From Streptomyces antioxidans (GTDB lineage: Bacteria > Actinomycetota > Actinomycetes > Streptomycetales > Streptomycetaceae), in NCBI RefSeq assembly GCF_000968685.2, contig NZ_LAKD02000011.1:1-64000 (forward strand): a stretch of DNA of 64,000 nt. The letters run 5' to 3'. Both the position numbers and the translations under genes were made by a program. Below are positions 53,101-61,784 of the stretch, piece after piece. Position 1 is the stretch's first letter. Each line of letters begins with the position of its first letter. The notes below the pieces were generated by a model. It saw nothing but the letters and a program-made list of their open reading frames with translations. It ran no database searches and was not told where the DNA came from.

Positions 53101-55236
53101 GGGGTAGGGGACGGGCCCTTCCGAAGCGCCGGACCGGCCGCCGTACGGTGCTCCGCCGTGCCCCGCGTCGGCGGCGGACCCCTGCGGGCCCTCCGGCCCC
53201 CGTCCTCGGCCGTACGGCCGACCGCCGCGCCGGGCGTCGCCGTCTCCGGTGCCTGGACTGGGTTGCCGTCCGGAGCCGGTGTCGCCGTACGGTGCCCCGC
53301 CGGGTCGGCCGTCGGTGGACGGCGCTCGATGTGGGCCCTGGTCACGTCCGTCCGTGTCGCCGCGTCCTTGGCCGTACGGCTGACCGCCGCGCCGGCTGCG
53401 GCCTGTGGCGTCGCCCAACGGTGCCCCGCCGTGGCCCGCGTCGGCCGACCCCGGGCCCTCGTGGCCGCGTCCTTGGCCGTACCGCCGACCGCCGCGCCGG
53501 GCGTCGTCGTCATCCGCTTGGGCGTCGTCCGGCCAACTGCGGCCCGTGGCCGTGCCGTCGTAAGGGGCGCCGCCGGGACTCGCCGGGGCGCCAGTGGCTC
53601 CACGGGATGTGGGCCGGTGGTCCTGGGCGGCGTCCGTGTGGGGGGCGCCGGTCGGCCGTGGGCCGTGGCCAGGGTGCGCGCTGCCGCCCGTGTCGGGTCG
53701 GCCCTGGTCGGCTCGCGCGGGCTGCCCCGCTGGGTCCTGTCCGGTGGCTCCGGCCCCGGGGGCGCGCTCACCGCGTCGGGTGCGGGCGGTGGACGGGTCG
53801 TCGTGGGGCCGGTCGCCGGGGGACGAGGGCCGCTGCGTGCCCGGGCCGCGTCCGGCGGTGTCGCCGCGCGGCCCGGTGCCCGTACCGGTGCGCGGCCCGG
53901 GGACCACACCCGCACCGGGTCCCGTGCCCGCGCCGGGGCCCGCATCGGTACCGGACCTCCACCCGTCGTCGTCCCGGTGGCCGTGGGCACTCACCCCACC
54001 CGGGGCCCCGGTGCCCGTGCCGCCACCCGGTCCGGGGGACGCGCTGCCGTGCCGTCCGGGAGCAGTGCCGCCGTGCCGCCCGAGGGAGGCGTCGCCGCGC
54101 TGCCCCGGGACCGCGCTGGTGCCTGACCCGGTGCCCGCGCTGCCGTGCCGTCCGGTGCTCGTGCCGCCGCCTCGCCCGGGAGTCGCGCCGCCGCCCGGCC
54201 CCGGGGGCGCACTGGCATGCCGCCCAGTGCCCGTACTGCCGCTCGGCCCGGGGGGCGCGTCCTCGCCCCAGCCGTCGTCGTCCTCAGGGGCGCCAGCCCG
54301 TTCGTGGGTCGTGTGAGACTCGTCACCGGGCTGGGTCACCCTCGTCCAGCCCGTGCCGGGGTGGTGGGCGGGAGGGGTCCAGGGGCCCTTGGCGGTGTGG
54401 GTGGGGGCGGCCGGTTGGGGGGCGCCGGTCCAGGGGGCCTTGGCGTGGGTGGGGTGGTCCCCGGCGGGGGTGACGCGGAGGTGGCCCTCCCCGTCCGCCT
54501 GGACGGGGACGCGGGTGGGGGCCGACGGCATCGCCGAGGCCGTGGCGGGCACGCGCAACCGCAGCGCGGACTCGCCGATCCGCAGCAGCGCCCCCGGCTC
54601 CAGGGGCACCGGCTGGGGGCCCACGGGGACGCCGTCGGCGGCGGTGCCGTTGGTCGAACCCAGGTCGGCGACGGTCACGCGGCCGTCCTCGGCGACCGTG
54701 ACCGCACAGTGCAGCCGGGAGACGTCGGGGTCGTCCAGGGGGACGTCGGCGTCGGCGGAGCGGCCGATGCGGACCTGGCCGCCGTGCAGCAGATGGACAC
54801 CGCCCGCGTCGGGCCCCGCGACCACGTCCAAGTGGACCGTGGCGTCGGCGACGGCGGTCTCGGGCAGCCCGGGGTAGCCGGGGTAGTGGTCGGAGTCGGG
54901 GTCGGCGTCGGCGGGGCCGTGCAGGGAGAGCACCGCGCCGTCCACCAGCGGCGGCTCGCCGAGCGCACAGCGCTGCGGGTCCAGCCGCTCGCCCCCCGCG
55001 TACAGCACCACCGCACCGCCGCCCCCGCCACCGGCGCCCCCCGCCTCGTGCCCCGCCGCGGCGACCGCGTCGGCCAGACCACTGGCCACCGCGGCGAGTG
55101 CCGTGCCGACCGGGGCGGTGACCAGGACGTCCACCGCGCCCACGAGGGCGTGCGGCCCGGACGCGGGCACAGGATGGTGGCCGGAACGGCCCGGGTGGGC
55201 GCTGCGCGGCCCGAGGACGGTCAGCCGAATCTGCAT
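50161..55236 (-). CDS. Giant FHA-domain FtsK/SpoIIIE-type (EccC-like) ATPase with low-complexity linkers
   Basis: The 1,691-residue protein starts MQIRLTVLGPRS. An FHA phosphothreonine-binding domain lies at ~150-220 (VRIGRSADADVPLDD, SRLHC, DLGSTNGT). Residues ~250-785 are repetitive and disordered (units like RRGGRPYGQGRG and GHGGAPYGD). A first ATPase-like domain follows, whose P-loop position reads GLAGPRTRVAG and so lacks GK(S/T). A second FtsK domain has Walker A GVAGTGKTELL near 1208 and Walker B LVVIVDDFDAL near 1479. A collagen-like tract sits between these two motifs (~1332-1445). The domain order recalls EccC-type translocase ATPases, but no ESX gene is adjacent. It is divergent from kinase pkaA. 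ATG 55236 has only a weak AAGGGA; the upstream frame adds 26 residues. Confidence 0.85.
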   Translation of the reverse strand: MQIRLTVLGPRSAHPGRSGHHPVPASGPHALVGAVDVLVTAPVGTALAAVASGLADAVAAAGHEAGGAGGGGGGAVVLYAGGERLDPQRCALGEPPLVDGAVLSLHGPADADPDSDHYPGYPGLPETAVADATVHLDVVAGPDAGGVHLLHGGQVRIGRSADADVPLDDPDVSRLHCAVTVAEDGRVTVADLGSTNGTAADGVPVGPQPVPLEPGALLRIGESALRLRVPATASAMPSAPTRVPVQADGEGHLRVTPAGDHPTHAKAPWTGAPQPAAPTHTAKGPWTPPAHHPGTGWTRVTQPGDESHTTHERAGAPEDDDGWGEDAPPGPSGSTGTGRHASAPPGPGGGATPGRGGGTSTGRHGSAGTGSGTSAVPGQRGDASLGRHGGTAPGRHGSASPGPGGGTGTGAPGGVSAHGHRDDDGWRSGTDAGPGAGTGPGAGVVPGPRTGTGTGPRGDTAGRGPGTQRPSSPGDRPHDDPSTARTRRGERAPGAGATGQDPAGQPARADQGRPDTGGSAHPGHGPRPTGAPHTDAAQDHRPTSRGATGAPASPGGAPYDGTATGRSWPDDAQADDDDARRGGRRYGQGRGHEGPGSADAGHGGAPLGDATGRSRRGGQPYGQGRGDTDGRDQGPHRAPSTDGRPGGAPYGDTGSGRQPSPGTGDGDARRGGRPYGRGRGPEGPQGSAADAGHGGAPYGGRSGASEGPVPYPGGQPYPGGQPGPGPGAADPGRAGRGGAPADRDRRGGDQPQAAGAGADGPGRRGAGERTHTGGYALDAPGAQARRRGIGAWVRQLAGGKAAERGEAREDRDVAARAAAEAEALQRRWPDPATLLMTALGPGSRLWERAPGHPDALTVRLGSADQLAADGGLLPAAPVTVDLRRCGSLGLAGPRTRVAGLARSVVAQLAALHSPAALEIVLISGEGRLAEWSWLGWLPQVQPLRGQDCRLLLAYDAEQAAARTEELTRRLEDGPLGPGWASASPAAARSAAERHFGPYTVVVVDGAPGPAALRDTLARLAVSGSAAGIHLLSLAEAPAASPASPLPMSYEAARSAAAAFAACGVAAVLSGDVATGLQIVHGDGTAPGTSGVQGITGATGATTTVTVDAVSAAWAERFARALAPLRPATSAQDGAFGGSDGPPTVPLPDSARLLDELGLARATPASLLARWAAAADEVPAGGRALAVLGAGPRGPLTVDLAAEGPHALIDGVAGTGKTELLRSFAASLAAAERPDRLELILVDGAGSGPGSGAGTGTGPGEGLRLCTDLPHVSTHLSATDPVRMREFAQALSSELKRRAELLGQRDFAEWHDRPGEADGAAAPGTPMRPNPGPPGTVPPGPADAGSSRAPGAAGTPPRAAGTAGAAGAPGTPRSGGTPSAPGTAGAPRAAGTSGTPGTGSPGTPRSPGTPGTTGRSSTPNPAGTPGATRAARAADAPRVVAPRPPGDIDPPPSDTLHTLNLRARRTASAAPAHPHSLLPRLVVIVDDFDALVAPALGSPGRPASGSVVRALEAIARDGARLGVHLVVASGRPDRTADTAAVERAALRIALDARPLNTATSPVTGPAGATHPTHPGEPRGSDTAPAASTRSVTSVPATAAAPGGGPAPGRGRLFRPDDGAGTPFQAGRVTGRIPRTATQRPTVVPLEWRRMGDPPARRPLRELGNGPTDLALLASALQRAAQSADAPTPPALI
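50930..51260 (-). repeat. Collagen-like tract between Walker A and Walker B
   Basis: About 330 bp of degenerate GGTGCACCGG/CGTACCGGG repeats encode APGTPRSGGTPSAPGTAGAP-like runs inside the FtsK domain. Frame is kept. It lies in sequence that must be a surface loop of the ATPase if the enzyme works. Confidence 0.8.
52880..54490 (-). repeat. Long low-complexity repeat region of the FHA/FtsK gene
   Basis: About 1.6 kb encode two repeat types: GTGRHGSA/PGPGGG units near the FHA end, then PYGQGRG...GHGGAPYG units repeated about five to six times (DNA core CCGTACGG with CGCCGGGCGTC). These give a ~540-residue flexible linker. Confidence 0.85.
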
Positions 55237-55790
55237 CGCCGTCAACGGTCCCTTCTGTCCGGGGGGCCGGGCAGGGGTGCCGATCCCCACCACCGCCCCC
55301 AGGCCCTTCGGCACGTACAGGTCCGTACGGGGTCGTACGGGTCACGGAGCGTGAGCCTCCCGGCGCTCGGCGCTTCCGTGCTGCCTGCATCCTCGCACCT
55401 GCCACCGACACTTCGCCCGCCGCCCGGCGCTACATGATCTTGATTGGTCGGCTAGTCGGCCGAAACTGGCTGATTGCGACCGGAACCGCCGCTCTGAGTC
55501 GCCCTTGGACCGCCCCGGGCCGCCCCCGAGCCGCCCGTGAGGCGACGGAGGCAGCAGTTGGCAACCATCCGTCCGGATCACACGTCTTCCCCCGCGCCGG
55601 ACCCTCGTGTGGTGATCGGATAGGGCTGACCGTGCGTCGCCATTACAGTGGGGCGGACGAGCACGGCAAGACGAACACCAGAGCAGACCCACCCAGCAGA
55701 TCGCCAGCAGAAGCCAGCAGAACGCCAGCAGATCACCCACCACACCATCGCAGTCCACCGATGGAAGACCACGATCAGGGAGCGCATGAC
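55237..55790. promoter_or_regulatory. Divergent interval upstream of pkaA
   Basis: The 554-bp gap between the FHA/FtsK gene and pkaA has no supportable gene, though a frame stays open into it. It contains AT-richer sequence at 55430-55475 (GATCTTGATTGGTCGG) suited to promoters. A set of helically spaced CAGCAGA repeats is described separately. I do not assign promoter hexamers. Confidence 0.5.
55695..55737 (+). repeat. Four CAGCAGA-type repeats spaced by one helical turn
   Basis: CAGCAGATCGC (55695), CAGCAGAAGC (55706), CAGCAGAACGC (55716) and CAGCAGATCAC (55727) follow each other with 11, 10 and 11 bp steps, 54 bp before the pkaA start. They would be in the leader or near the promoter. A binding site or a simple duplication are both possible. 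Confidence 0.8.
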
Positions 55791-57467
55791 GTGCGGCCGG
55801 TAGGCAGCAAATACCTGCTCGAGGAGCCGCTCGGGCGCGGAGCCACGGGCACCGTCTGGCGAGCCAGCCAGCGGGAGACGGCGGGGGCCGAGGCGGCCGT
55901 GGCCGGGCAGCCCGGCGAGACCGTCGCGATCAAGGTCCTCAAGGAGGAGCTCGCGAACGACGCGGACATCGTCATGCGCTTCCTCCGCGAGCGCTCGGTG
56001 CTGCTCAGGCTCACCCACCCCAATATCGTCCGCACCCGCGACCTGGTGGTCGAGGGTGATCTGCTGGCCCTGGTCATGGATCTGATCGACGGCCCGGACC
56101 TGCACCACTACCTGCGCAGCAACGGCCCGTTCACCCCCGTGGCGGCGTCCCTCCTCACCGCCCAGATCGCCGACGCGCTCGCCGCCAGTCATGCCGACGG
56201 TGTGGTGCACCGCGACCTGAAGCCCGCCAACGTGCTGCTCGCGGGCACCGGCGAGGGCCAGGAGATGCACCCGATGCTGACCGACTTCGGCATCGCGCGC
56301 CTCGCCGACTCCCCCGGCCTCACCCGCACCCAGGAGTTCGTCGGCACCCCCGCCTATGTGGCGCCGGAGTCCGCCGAGGGCCGCCCCCAGACCTCCGCGG
56401 TGGACATCTACGGCGCGGGCATCATGCTCTACGAACTGGTCACCGGCCGTCCGCCGTTCGCGGGCAACACCGCACTCGAGGTGCTTCACCGCCACCTCAG
56501 CGAGGAGCCGCGCCGCCCCTCGACCGTGCCCGAGCCGCTGTGGACCGTCATAGAGCGCTGTCTGCGCAAGCGGCCCGAGGAGCGCCCCAGCGCGGAGAAC
56601 CTGGCCAGTGCGCTGCGCGTGGTCGCCGCCGGTGTCGGGGTGCACGCCTCGGCCGCGCAGGCCGAGGCGGCGCTGGGCGTGGCCGCGCTGCTCGCCCCGG
56701 ACCCGGCGCCCGCGCCGGTCCCGGACACCGCGCCCGCGGGCTCGGCCGACCCGACCCAGGTGCTGCCCACGAACGCCCCGGGCGGCACCCCGTCGTACGA
56801 CCCGGCCGCGGCCACCAACGTGATGCCGACCACGGGCGCGAACGCCGGGGGCGCCGACCCGACGCGCGCCATGCCGCCCGTACCGCCGGGCGGACCGGGC
56901 CAGGATGACCCCCACCCCTGGCAGAACCAGCTGCGCGCGGCCCGTGACCGCAATGAGCAGACCCAGGTCCAGTACCTCGACCCGAGCGAGGACCCGCTGC
57001 GCCGCCGCCCCCACCGCCAGGCGCCGCAGCAGCAGTACCAACAGCCCCAGCAATACCAGCAGCCGCAGCAGTACCAGCAGCCCCAGCAGCGGCCCCAGCG
57101 CCAGCGGGGCCGCCAGCAGCCGCCGCCGTACGCCCAGCAGCAGCCGCAGCAGTACGCCCCGGCGCCGCACCAGCCCCAGCAGCCCCAGCCGCAGCGTTAC
57201 GCCCCGCCGCCGCAGCAGCCGGAGCCGCGCCGCGAGCCCCGGCAGCGCAGCTCCAACCCCAACCGGATGAAGATCCCGGGCCTGGGGTGCCTCAAGGGCT
57301 GTCTGTTCGTGATCGTGGTCCTGATCGTCGGCTCCTGGCTGGTCTGGGAGCTGAGCCCGCTCAAGGACTGGATCGCCGACGGCAAGGGCTACTGGGACGC
57401 GGTCTCGGGCTGGGCCAAGGACATCGGCAACTGGATCGAGGACCTGGGCGGCCCCAGCGGTCCCTGA
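55791..57467 (+). CDS. pkaA: Serine/threonine protein kinase PkaA
   Basis: This 558-residue membrane-linked Hanks-type kinase has the Gly-rich loop [12 protein letters not shown] at ~14-25, ATP lysine 48 in VAIKVLKEE, catalytic [11 protein letters not shown] (Asp142), DFGIARL and [10 protein letters not shown]. Residues ~300-500 are a Pro/Gln/Ala-rich linker with YQQP repeats. A single membrane span ([17 protein letters not shown], ~505-522) is followed by a short external tail. GTG 55791 has AGGGAGC nine bases upstream and fits the PkaA N-terminus; in-frame ATG 55761 lacks a ribosome site. It pairs with pkaB downstream; the FHA protein encoded divergently could bind its phosphothreonines (inference). 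Confidence 0.95.
   Translation: MRPVGSKYLLEEPLGRGATGTVWRASQRETAGAEAAVAGQPGETVAIKVLKEELANDADIVMRFLRERSVLLRLTHPNIVRTRDLVVEGDLLALVMDLIDGPDLHHYLRSNGPFTPVAASLLTAQIADALAASHADGVVHRDLKPANVLLAGTGEGQEMHPMLTDFGIARLADSPGLTRTQEFVGTPAYVAPESAEGRPQTSAVDIYGAGIMLYELVTGRPPFAGNTALEVLHRHLSEEPRRPSTVPEPLWTVIERCLRKRPEERPSAENLASALRVVAAGVGVHASAAQAEAALGVAALLAPDPAPAPVPDTAPAGSADPTQVLPTNAPGGTPSYDPAAATNVMPTTGANAGGADPTRAMPPVPPGGPGQDDPHPWQNQLRAARDRNEQTQVQYLDPSEDPLRRRPHRQAPQQQYQQPQQYQQPQQYQQPQQRPQRQRGRQQPPPYAQQQPQQYAPAPHQPQQPQPQRYAPPPQQPEPRREPRQRSSNPNRMKIPGLGCLKGCLFVIVVLIVGSWLVWELSPLKDWIADGKGYWDAVSGWAKDIGNWIEDLGGPSGP
57028..57200 (+). repeat. Gln/Pro/Tyr codon repeat in pkaA
   Basis: CAGCAGTACCAGCAGCCCC-type units encode repeated YQQPQQ motifs, then looser Gln/Pro-rich sequence. 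It forms the juxtamembrane linker of the kinase. Confidence 0.88.
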
Positions 57468-57493
57468 TCCGCCTCAACTCTGATCCGCCCCGG

Positions 57494-57608
57494 GGTCCGG
57501 GCCCTTTCCGGGCCCGGGACCGGAGCCCCACCCCCGTACCTCCACCCTCGTACCTCCGCCTCCGTGCCTCACACTCCGGCGATTTGTCGACACCCGAAGG
57601 GTGTTTTC
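57494..57608 (+). terminator. Two hairpins between pkaA and pkaB
   Basis: The first stem GGTCCGGGCCC (57494-57504) pairs with GGGCCCGGGACC (57510-57521, one bulged G). The second is ACACCC-GAA-GGGTGT (57590-57604) followed by TTTT. The 247-bp gap also has a short GACAG/CTGTC inverted repeat near 57622-57637. pkaB therefore probably has its own promoter here. Confidence 0.65.
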
Positions 57609-57714
57609 CGCCGCAGAAGTGACAGTTGGCGCTGTCTGGTGCACCCAACGCGCCAGTAGCCGCGTAGCTTTGTCGCCAACGTGCCCCCCTTGTTCGTGAG
57701 GATTCGGAGCAGTC

Positions 57715-59058
57715 TTGTCACGGAAGATCGGCAGTCGGTACACCGCGCATCAGCTCCTGGGGCGCGGCAGCGCCGGTGCGGTGTGGCTGGGTGACGGGCC
57801 CGAGGGACCCGTCGCCATCAAGCTCCTGCGTGAGGACCTCTCCTCCGACCAGGAACTGGTGGAGCGCTTCGTCCAGGAGCGCACCGCACTGCTCGGCCTG
57901 GACCACCCCCGGGTGGTCGGGGTGCGCGACCTGGTGGTCGACGGCAATGACCTCGCGCTGGTCATGGACCTGATCCGGGGTACGGATCTGCGGACCCGCC
58001 TCGACCGCGAGCGCAGGCTCGCCCCCGAGGCCGCCGTCGCGATCGCGGTGGACGTCGCCGACGCGCTGGCCGCCGCGCACGCCGCCGGGGTCGTCCACCG
58101 CGACGTCAAGCCGGAGAACGTGCTGCTGGACATGCAGGGTCCGCTCGGCCCCGGCGGTGCGCACCCCGCCCTGCTCACGGACTTCGGCATCGCCCGCCTG
58201 GTCGACGAGCCGACCCCGATCCGCGCCCAGACCGCCCGCGACCGGGCGTCCTCCCAGGGCCGCTCGCCGAGCCCGCGCAGTGTGATCGGTACCCCGGACT
58301 ACCTCGCCCCCGAGATCGTCGAGGGGCTGCCGCCCAGGGCCAGCGTGGACGTCTACGCCCTGGCGACGGTCCTGTACGAGATGCTGGCGGGCTTCACGCC
58401 CTTCGGCGGCGGCCACCCGGGCGCGATCCTGCGCCGCCATGTGACCGAGACCGTGGCGCCGCTGCCGGGGATCCCCGACGAGCTGTGGCAGCTGCTCCTG
58501 CAGTGCCTGGCCAAGGCGCCCGCCTCCCGGCTGCGCGCCTCCGAGCTGGCCGCCCGGCTGCGCGAGCTGCTGCCCAGCCTGGCCGGATATCCGCCGCTGG
58601 ACATCGACGAGCCCGATGAGCAGGAGGAGGGCGGCGAGCGCGAGGGCGCGGAGGCGCGGACCCCGCACCGCGGCGTCTCCGTCCCCGCCTCCGGACCCGC
58701 GGCCCACACCCCGCCCCCGCGGCGGCGCGGTGCGGTGCCGCTGGTCCCCGGCGCGGTGCCGGACTCCAGCCGGGAGACCCACACCAGCATGCGGGTGCCC
58801 AGTGCGGACGAGCTCGCGGGCGGCGCGCACGGCACCGCGCGCGCTCCCCGGGTGCACGGCCAGCGCCGTGCGGGCTCGGCCCGTAACCCCGCGGTCGCGG
58901 GCGCGCTGCGCCGCCGTCGGCTGAAGGTGGCCGCGGTCACCCTGGCCGCGCTGGTCGCCGTGGGGCTGGGCGGATGGCTGGTGGCGAGCGGTGACGACGG
59001 CGGCGATCCGCCCAAGGGCGGCGAGCACTCCGCCTCCCAGGACCCGGGTACGCCATGA
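57715..59058 (+). CDS. pkaB: Serine/threonine protein kinase PkaB
   Basis: This 447-residue kinase has [13 protein letters not shown] (14-26), ATP lysine 36, [11 protein letters not shown] with catalytic Asp130, [10 protein letters not shown] and [13 protein letters not shown]. The kinase domain ends near 285. A basic/Pro-rich linker and one membrane span ([20 protein letters not shown], ~405-424) follow, with a short acidic/Gly tail outside. The start is TTG 57715 with CGGAGC upstream; no ATG or GTG fits the family N-terminus [19 protein letters not shown] would lower translation. It lies 40 bp before prfB. Confidence 0.95.
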   Translation: MSRKIGSRYTAHQLLGRGSAGAVWLGDGPEGPVAIKLLREDLSSDQELVERFVQERTALLGLDHPRVVGVRDLVVDGNDLALVMDLIRGTDLRTRLDRERRLAPEAAVAIAVDVADALAAAHAAGVVHRDVKPENVLLDMQGPLGPGGAHPALLTDFGIARLVDEPTPIRAQTARDRASSQGRSPSPRSVIGTPDYLAPEIVEGLPPRASVDVYALATVLYEMLAGFTPFGGGHPGAILRRHVTETVAPLPGIPDELWQLLLQCLAKAPASRLRASELAARLRELLPSLAGYPPLDIDEPDEQEEGGEREGAEARTPHRGVSVPASGPAAHTPPPRRRGAVPLVPGAVPDSSRETHTSMRVPSADELAGGAHGTARAPRVHGQRRAGSARNPAVAGALRRRRLKVAAVTLAALVAVGLGGWLVASGDDGGDPPKGGEHSASQDPGTP

Positions 59059-59098
59059 CCGGGGACGGTCAGTCTTCGGCAGCGGTTACGCTGGTCCC

Positions 59099-60211
59099 GT
59101 GGCAGTCGTCGATGTATCCGAAGAGCTGAAGTCCCTCTCCTCGACCATGGGGTCGATCGAGGCCGTCCTGGACCTCGACAAGATGAGGGCCGACATCGCC
59201 GTGCTCGAGGAGCAGGCGGCGGCCCCGTCCCTGTGGGACGACCCGGAGAACGCGCAGAAGGTCACCAGCAAGCTCTCCTATCTCCAGGGGCAGCTGCGCC
59301 GGACCGAGGAGCTGCGCGCCCGGATCGACGATCTCGAGGTGCTGTTCGAGCTCGCCGAGGCCGAGGGCGACGAGGACGCCCGGGTCGAGGCCGATGCCGA
59401 GCTCGAGGCCGTCCGCAAGGCGGTCGACGAGATGGAGGTGCGCACCCTCCTGTCCGGCGAGTACGACGCCCGTGAGGCGGTCGTGAACATCCGCGCCGAG
59501 GCGGGCGGGGTGGACGCCGCCGACTTCGCCGAGCAGCTTCAGCGGATGTATCTGCGCTGGGCCGAGCGCCACGGCTACAAGACCGAGATCTACGAGACGT
59601 CGTACGCGGAGGAGGCCGGTATCAAGTCGACCACCTTCGCCGTGCAGACCCCGTACGCCTACGGGACGCTCTCGGTCGAGCAGGGCACCCACCGGCTGGT
59701 GCGGATCTCGCCGTTCGACAACCAGGGCCGCCGCCAGACCTCCTTCGCGGGCGTCGAGGTGCTGCCGGTCGTCGAGCAGACCGACCACATCGAGATCGAC
59801 GAGTCCGAGCTGCGCGTGGATGTCTACCGCTCCTCGGGCCCCGGCGGCCAGGGCGTCAACACCACCGACTCCGCGGTGCGGTTGACCCACATCCCCACCG
59901 GCATCGTCGTCTCCTGTCAGAACGAGCGCTCGCAGATCCAGAACAAGGCCACCGCGATGAACGTCCTGCAGGCCAAGCTGCTCGAGCGGCGCCGCCAGGA
60001 GGAGCAGGCCAAGATGGACGCGCTCAAGGGCGACGGCGGCAATTCCTGGGGCAACCAGATGCGTTCGTACGTCCTGCACCCGTACCAGATGGTCAAGGAC
60101 CTGCGCACCGAGTTCGAGGTCGGCAATCCACAGGCCGTGCTCGACGGTGAGCTGGACGGTTTCCTCGAGGCGGGGATCCGCTGGCGCAAGCAGCGGGAGC
60201 AGGCGAAGTAG
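59099..60211 (+). CDS. prfB: Peptide chain release factor 2
   Basis: RF2 reads UAA and UGA and releases the finished chain. The 370-residue protein has the stop-codon tripeptide in [15 protein letters not shown] and the catalytic GGQ at 249-251 ([16 protein letters not shown]). The N-terminal helical domain and the ending [16 protein letters not shown] are standard. The start is GTG 59099 ([11 protein letters not shown]). The frame is uninterrupted, so there is no programmed +1 frameshift such as E. coli prfB uses. It lies directly after pkaB. Confidence 0.97.
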   Translation: MAVVDVSEELKSLSSTMGSIEAVLDLDKMRADIAVLEEQAAAPSLWDDPENAQKVTSKLSYLQGQLRRTEELRARIDDLEVLFELAEAEGDEDARVEADAELEAVRKAVDEMEVRTLLSGEYDAREAVVNIRAEAGGVDAADFAEQLQRMYLRWAERHGYKTEIYETSYAEEAGIKSTTFAVQTPYAYGTLSVEQGTHRLVRISPFDNQGRRQTSFAGVEVLPVVEQTDHIEIDESELRVDVYRSSGPGGQGVNTTDSAVRLTHIPTGIVVSCQNERSQIQNKATAMNVLQAKLLERRRQEEQAKMDALKGDGGNSWGNQMRSYVLHPYQMVKDLRTEFEVGNPQAVLDGELDGFLEAGIRWRKQREQAK

Positions 60212-60502
60212 CCTTCCCGTTCGCCCCAACGGGCCGGGTGCTCCGCGTTTTTGGTCACAGTCCTGTACCCATGCATGCGGCAACCAGTTCCATAGTGGAC
60301 ATCTCGCACGCAATGGTCTTGACGGTGGTTTGAAAACTGGGAAGGCTGACGCGCGGCATGCGTATGACTGGGGCGCGTGGTGCACGGGGGCAGGCGGACC
60401 GCCTCGGAGGGATAGGGGCCCGCGGAGACTGAGACACCCCGAGCCGATGCCCCGTGCATAGCTGCTCCATTGACGAGTACAGCTACTGGGGGTAGCAGGC
60501 AG
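60212..60502. promoter_or_regulatory. Interval between prfB and the LAETG protein gene
   Basis: These 291 bp contain no gene I can support. An AT-richer segment near 60245-60345 may hold the promoter of the wall-protein gene. No strong hairpin follows prfB. Confidence 0.4.
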
Positions 60503-61159
60503 ATGACGAAGAAGACGCGGCTGCGCGTCGCGCGAATAGCGGCCGGTGCGGTGATCGCCGCCGGCGCGTCGCTCACCGCCGCCGGCGCCGCATCGGCCGT
60601 TGGTGTCGATGTCGGCATCGGTGGCGTGAACGTCTCGGCGAACGTGGACGAGAAGGGTGTGGACGTCGGCGTCGGTATCGGCAAGGGCGGCCCGTCCGGC
60701 GAGCCCACCGACGAGCCGACCTCGATCCCGACGGGCGAGCCCACGGGCGAGCCCACGGACGAGCCGACCGGTGAGCCGACGGACGAGCCCACTCAGCCGC
60801 CCACGGACGAGCCGACCGAGCCGCCGACCGGTGAGCCGACGGACGAGCCGACCGGGCAGCCGACCGACGAGCCCACCGACGGCCCGACCGCCGAGCCGAG
60901 CACGCCCGGCCAGGGTGGCGGCGGCGGTGGCGACGACAGCACCTGCATCGTGGACCTCGAAAGCACCACCTGCCACGACAACACCGGTACCGACAATGTC
61001 GGCTCCAAGCCGGTGGAGCAGGGCAAGGCCAAGGAGCAGCTGGCCGAGACCGGTGCCTCCGAGACCACGTTCCTGCTGGTCGGCGCCGCGACGATGATCG
61101 CCGGTGGTATCGGCTTCCGCTTTGTGCCGCGTCTGGTGAACCGCAACAACGTGGCCTGA
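60503..61159 (+). CDS. Sortase-anchored (LAETG) surface protein with Pro/Thr/Glu stalk
   Basis: This 218-residue exported protein has a twin-basic n-region, a hydrophobic core and an ASA cleavage site after residue 32. A short VGVDVGIGGVNVSANVDEKG beta-rich module follows, then a stalk of GEPTDEPT-type repeats (about 65-135) and a small Cys pair (STCIVDLESTTCHD). The sorting signal LAETG is at 180-184, with a hydrophobic span and the basic end RLVNRNNVA. LAxTG is the motif of streptomycete class E sortases. ATG 60503 with GGGGGTAGCAGGCAG upstream is the start. The function is probably structural; it is not a chaplin by sequence. Confidence 0.9.
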   Translation: MTKKTRLRVARIAAGAVIAAGASLTAAGAASAVGVDVGIGGVNVSANVDEKGVDVGVGIGKGGPSGEPTDEPTSIPTGEPTGEPTDEPTGEPTDEPTQPPTDEPTEPPTGEPTDEPTGQPTDEPTDGPTAEPSTPGQGGGGGGDDSTCIVDLESTTCHDNTGTDNVGSKPVEQGKAKEQLAETGASETTFLLVGAATMIAGGIGFRFVPRLVNRNNVA

Positions 61160-61179
61160 TCGCGCGCCTCACGCACGGT

Positions 61180-61215
61180 AAGGGGCCCGGAGCGCAGCGT
61201 CGCTCCGGGCCCCTT
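61180..61215 (+). terminator. Terminator of the LAETG protein gene
   Basis: A perfect 15-bp stem AAGGGGCCCGGAGCG (61180-61194) with CGCTCCGGGCCCCTT (61201-61215). A short CGTCTAGCGGGCTTC/CGTCTATCGGGCTTC direct repeat follows at 61220-61255. Confidence 0.93.
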
Positions 61216-61259
61216 GTGCGTCTAGCGGGCTTCTTGTACGTCTATCGGGCTTCGGCCGG

Positions 61260-61454
61260 TTACGCCGTCGCCATCTCGTGCGCGAGCACGGCCACCGCGA
61301 TGAGCGCCACCAGTAGCGCTATCAGCGCGGCCGGGGTCAGCCCGCCGAACATGCCCTCCTGCTGGAGGCGCTCCCTGCTGGCCCGGCAGACCGGGCAGCG
61401 GCCCTCGCTGACGGGGCTCGCGCAGTTGGCGCAGACGAGCCTGTCGTACGTCAT
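61260..61454 (-). CDS. Small zinc-ribbon membrane protein
   Basis: This 64-residue protein has two CxxC pairs (Cys8, 11, 20, 23 in [20 protein letters not shown]) that form a zinc ribbon. A basic/polar stretch follows, then one C-terminal membrane span ([20 protein letters not shown]). ATG 61454 has an excellent GGGAGGAGAAAGCGC ribosome site; the longer open frame upstream lacks one. It is divergent from ftsE. I do not recognise a named family. A membrane-tethered metal or nucleic-acid binder is one possibility. Confidence 0.85.
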   Translation of the reverse strand: MTYDRLVCANCASPVSEGRCPVCRASRERLQQEGMFGGLTPAALIALLVALIAVAVLAHEMATA

Positions 61455-61784
61455 GCGCTTTCTCCTCCCGCGCGGCGGTGCCGCAGTAGACACGGGGCCA
61501 ACGCTCAGGGAAATGGGTTGGTTCCCCTTCCACTGTGCCAGCTTCCGTCCGGTTCGGCGCGCCCCGCACGATTCCGTGCCGCATCCGTACCGTTTTCGTG
61601 GCCGTTTCGGCCGCCCCGACAGGCGGTTTGTCAACCGTTTGACCCCAATAGTGCAGTGAAGGAACCCACCCGCGCCGGACGGCGGACTGCGCGGCCCTGC
61701 GCGCTTCGCGTATGGTCACGCTCACCGACGGGAGCCGCTTCGGCTGCAGCCCGTACCGCTACCCAGGTCGACCGTGGTGCATCA
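61455..61784. promoter_or_regulatory. Divergent interval upstream of ftsE
   Basis: These 330 bp have no gene I can support. They must carry promoters for the zinc-ribbon gene and ftsEX. The stretch 61625-61660 (TTGTCAACCG...GACCCCAATAGTGCAG) is AT-richer and a possible promoter, not proven. Confidence 0.4.

Noticed and set aside
53150-54470. Plus-strand frames with Arg/Cys/Gly-rich proteins opposite the FHA/FtsK linker
   Set aside because: They mirror the repeat composition of the real gene and lack start signals.
59099-59180. Programmed frameshift at the start of prfB
   Set aside because: The frame is continuous from GTG 59099 with no in-frame UGA or slippery CTT site, so none is needed.
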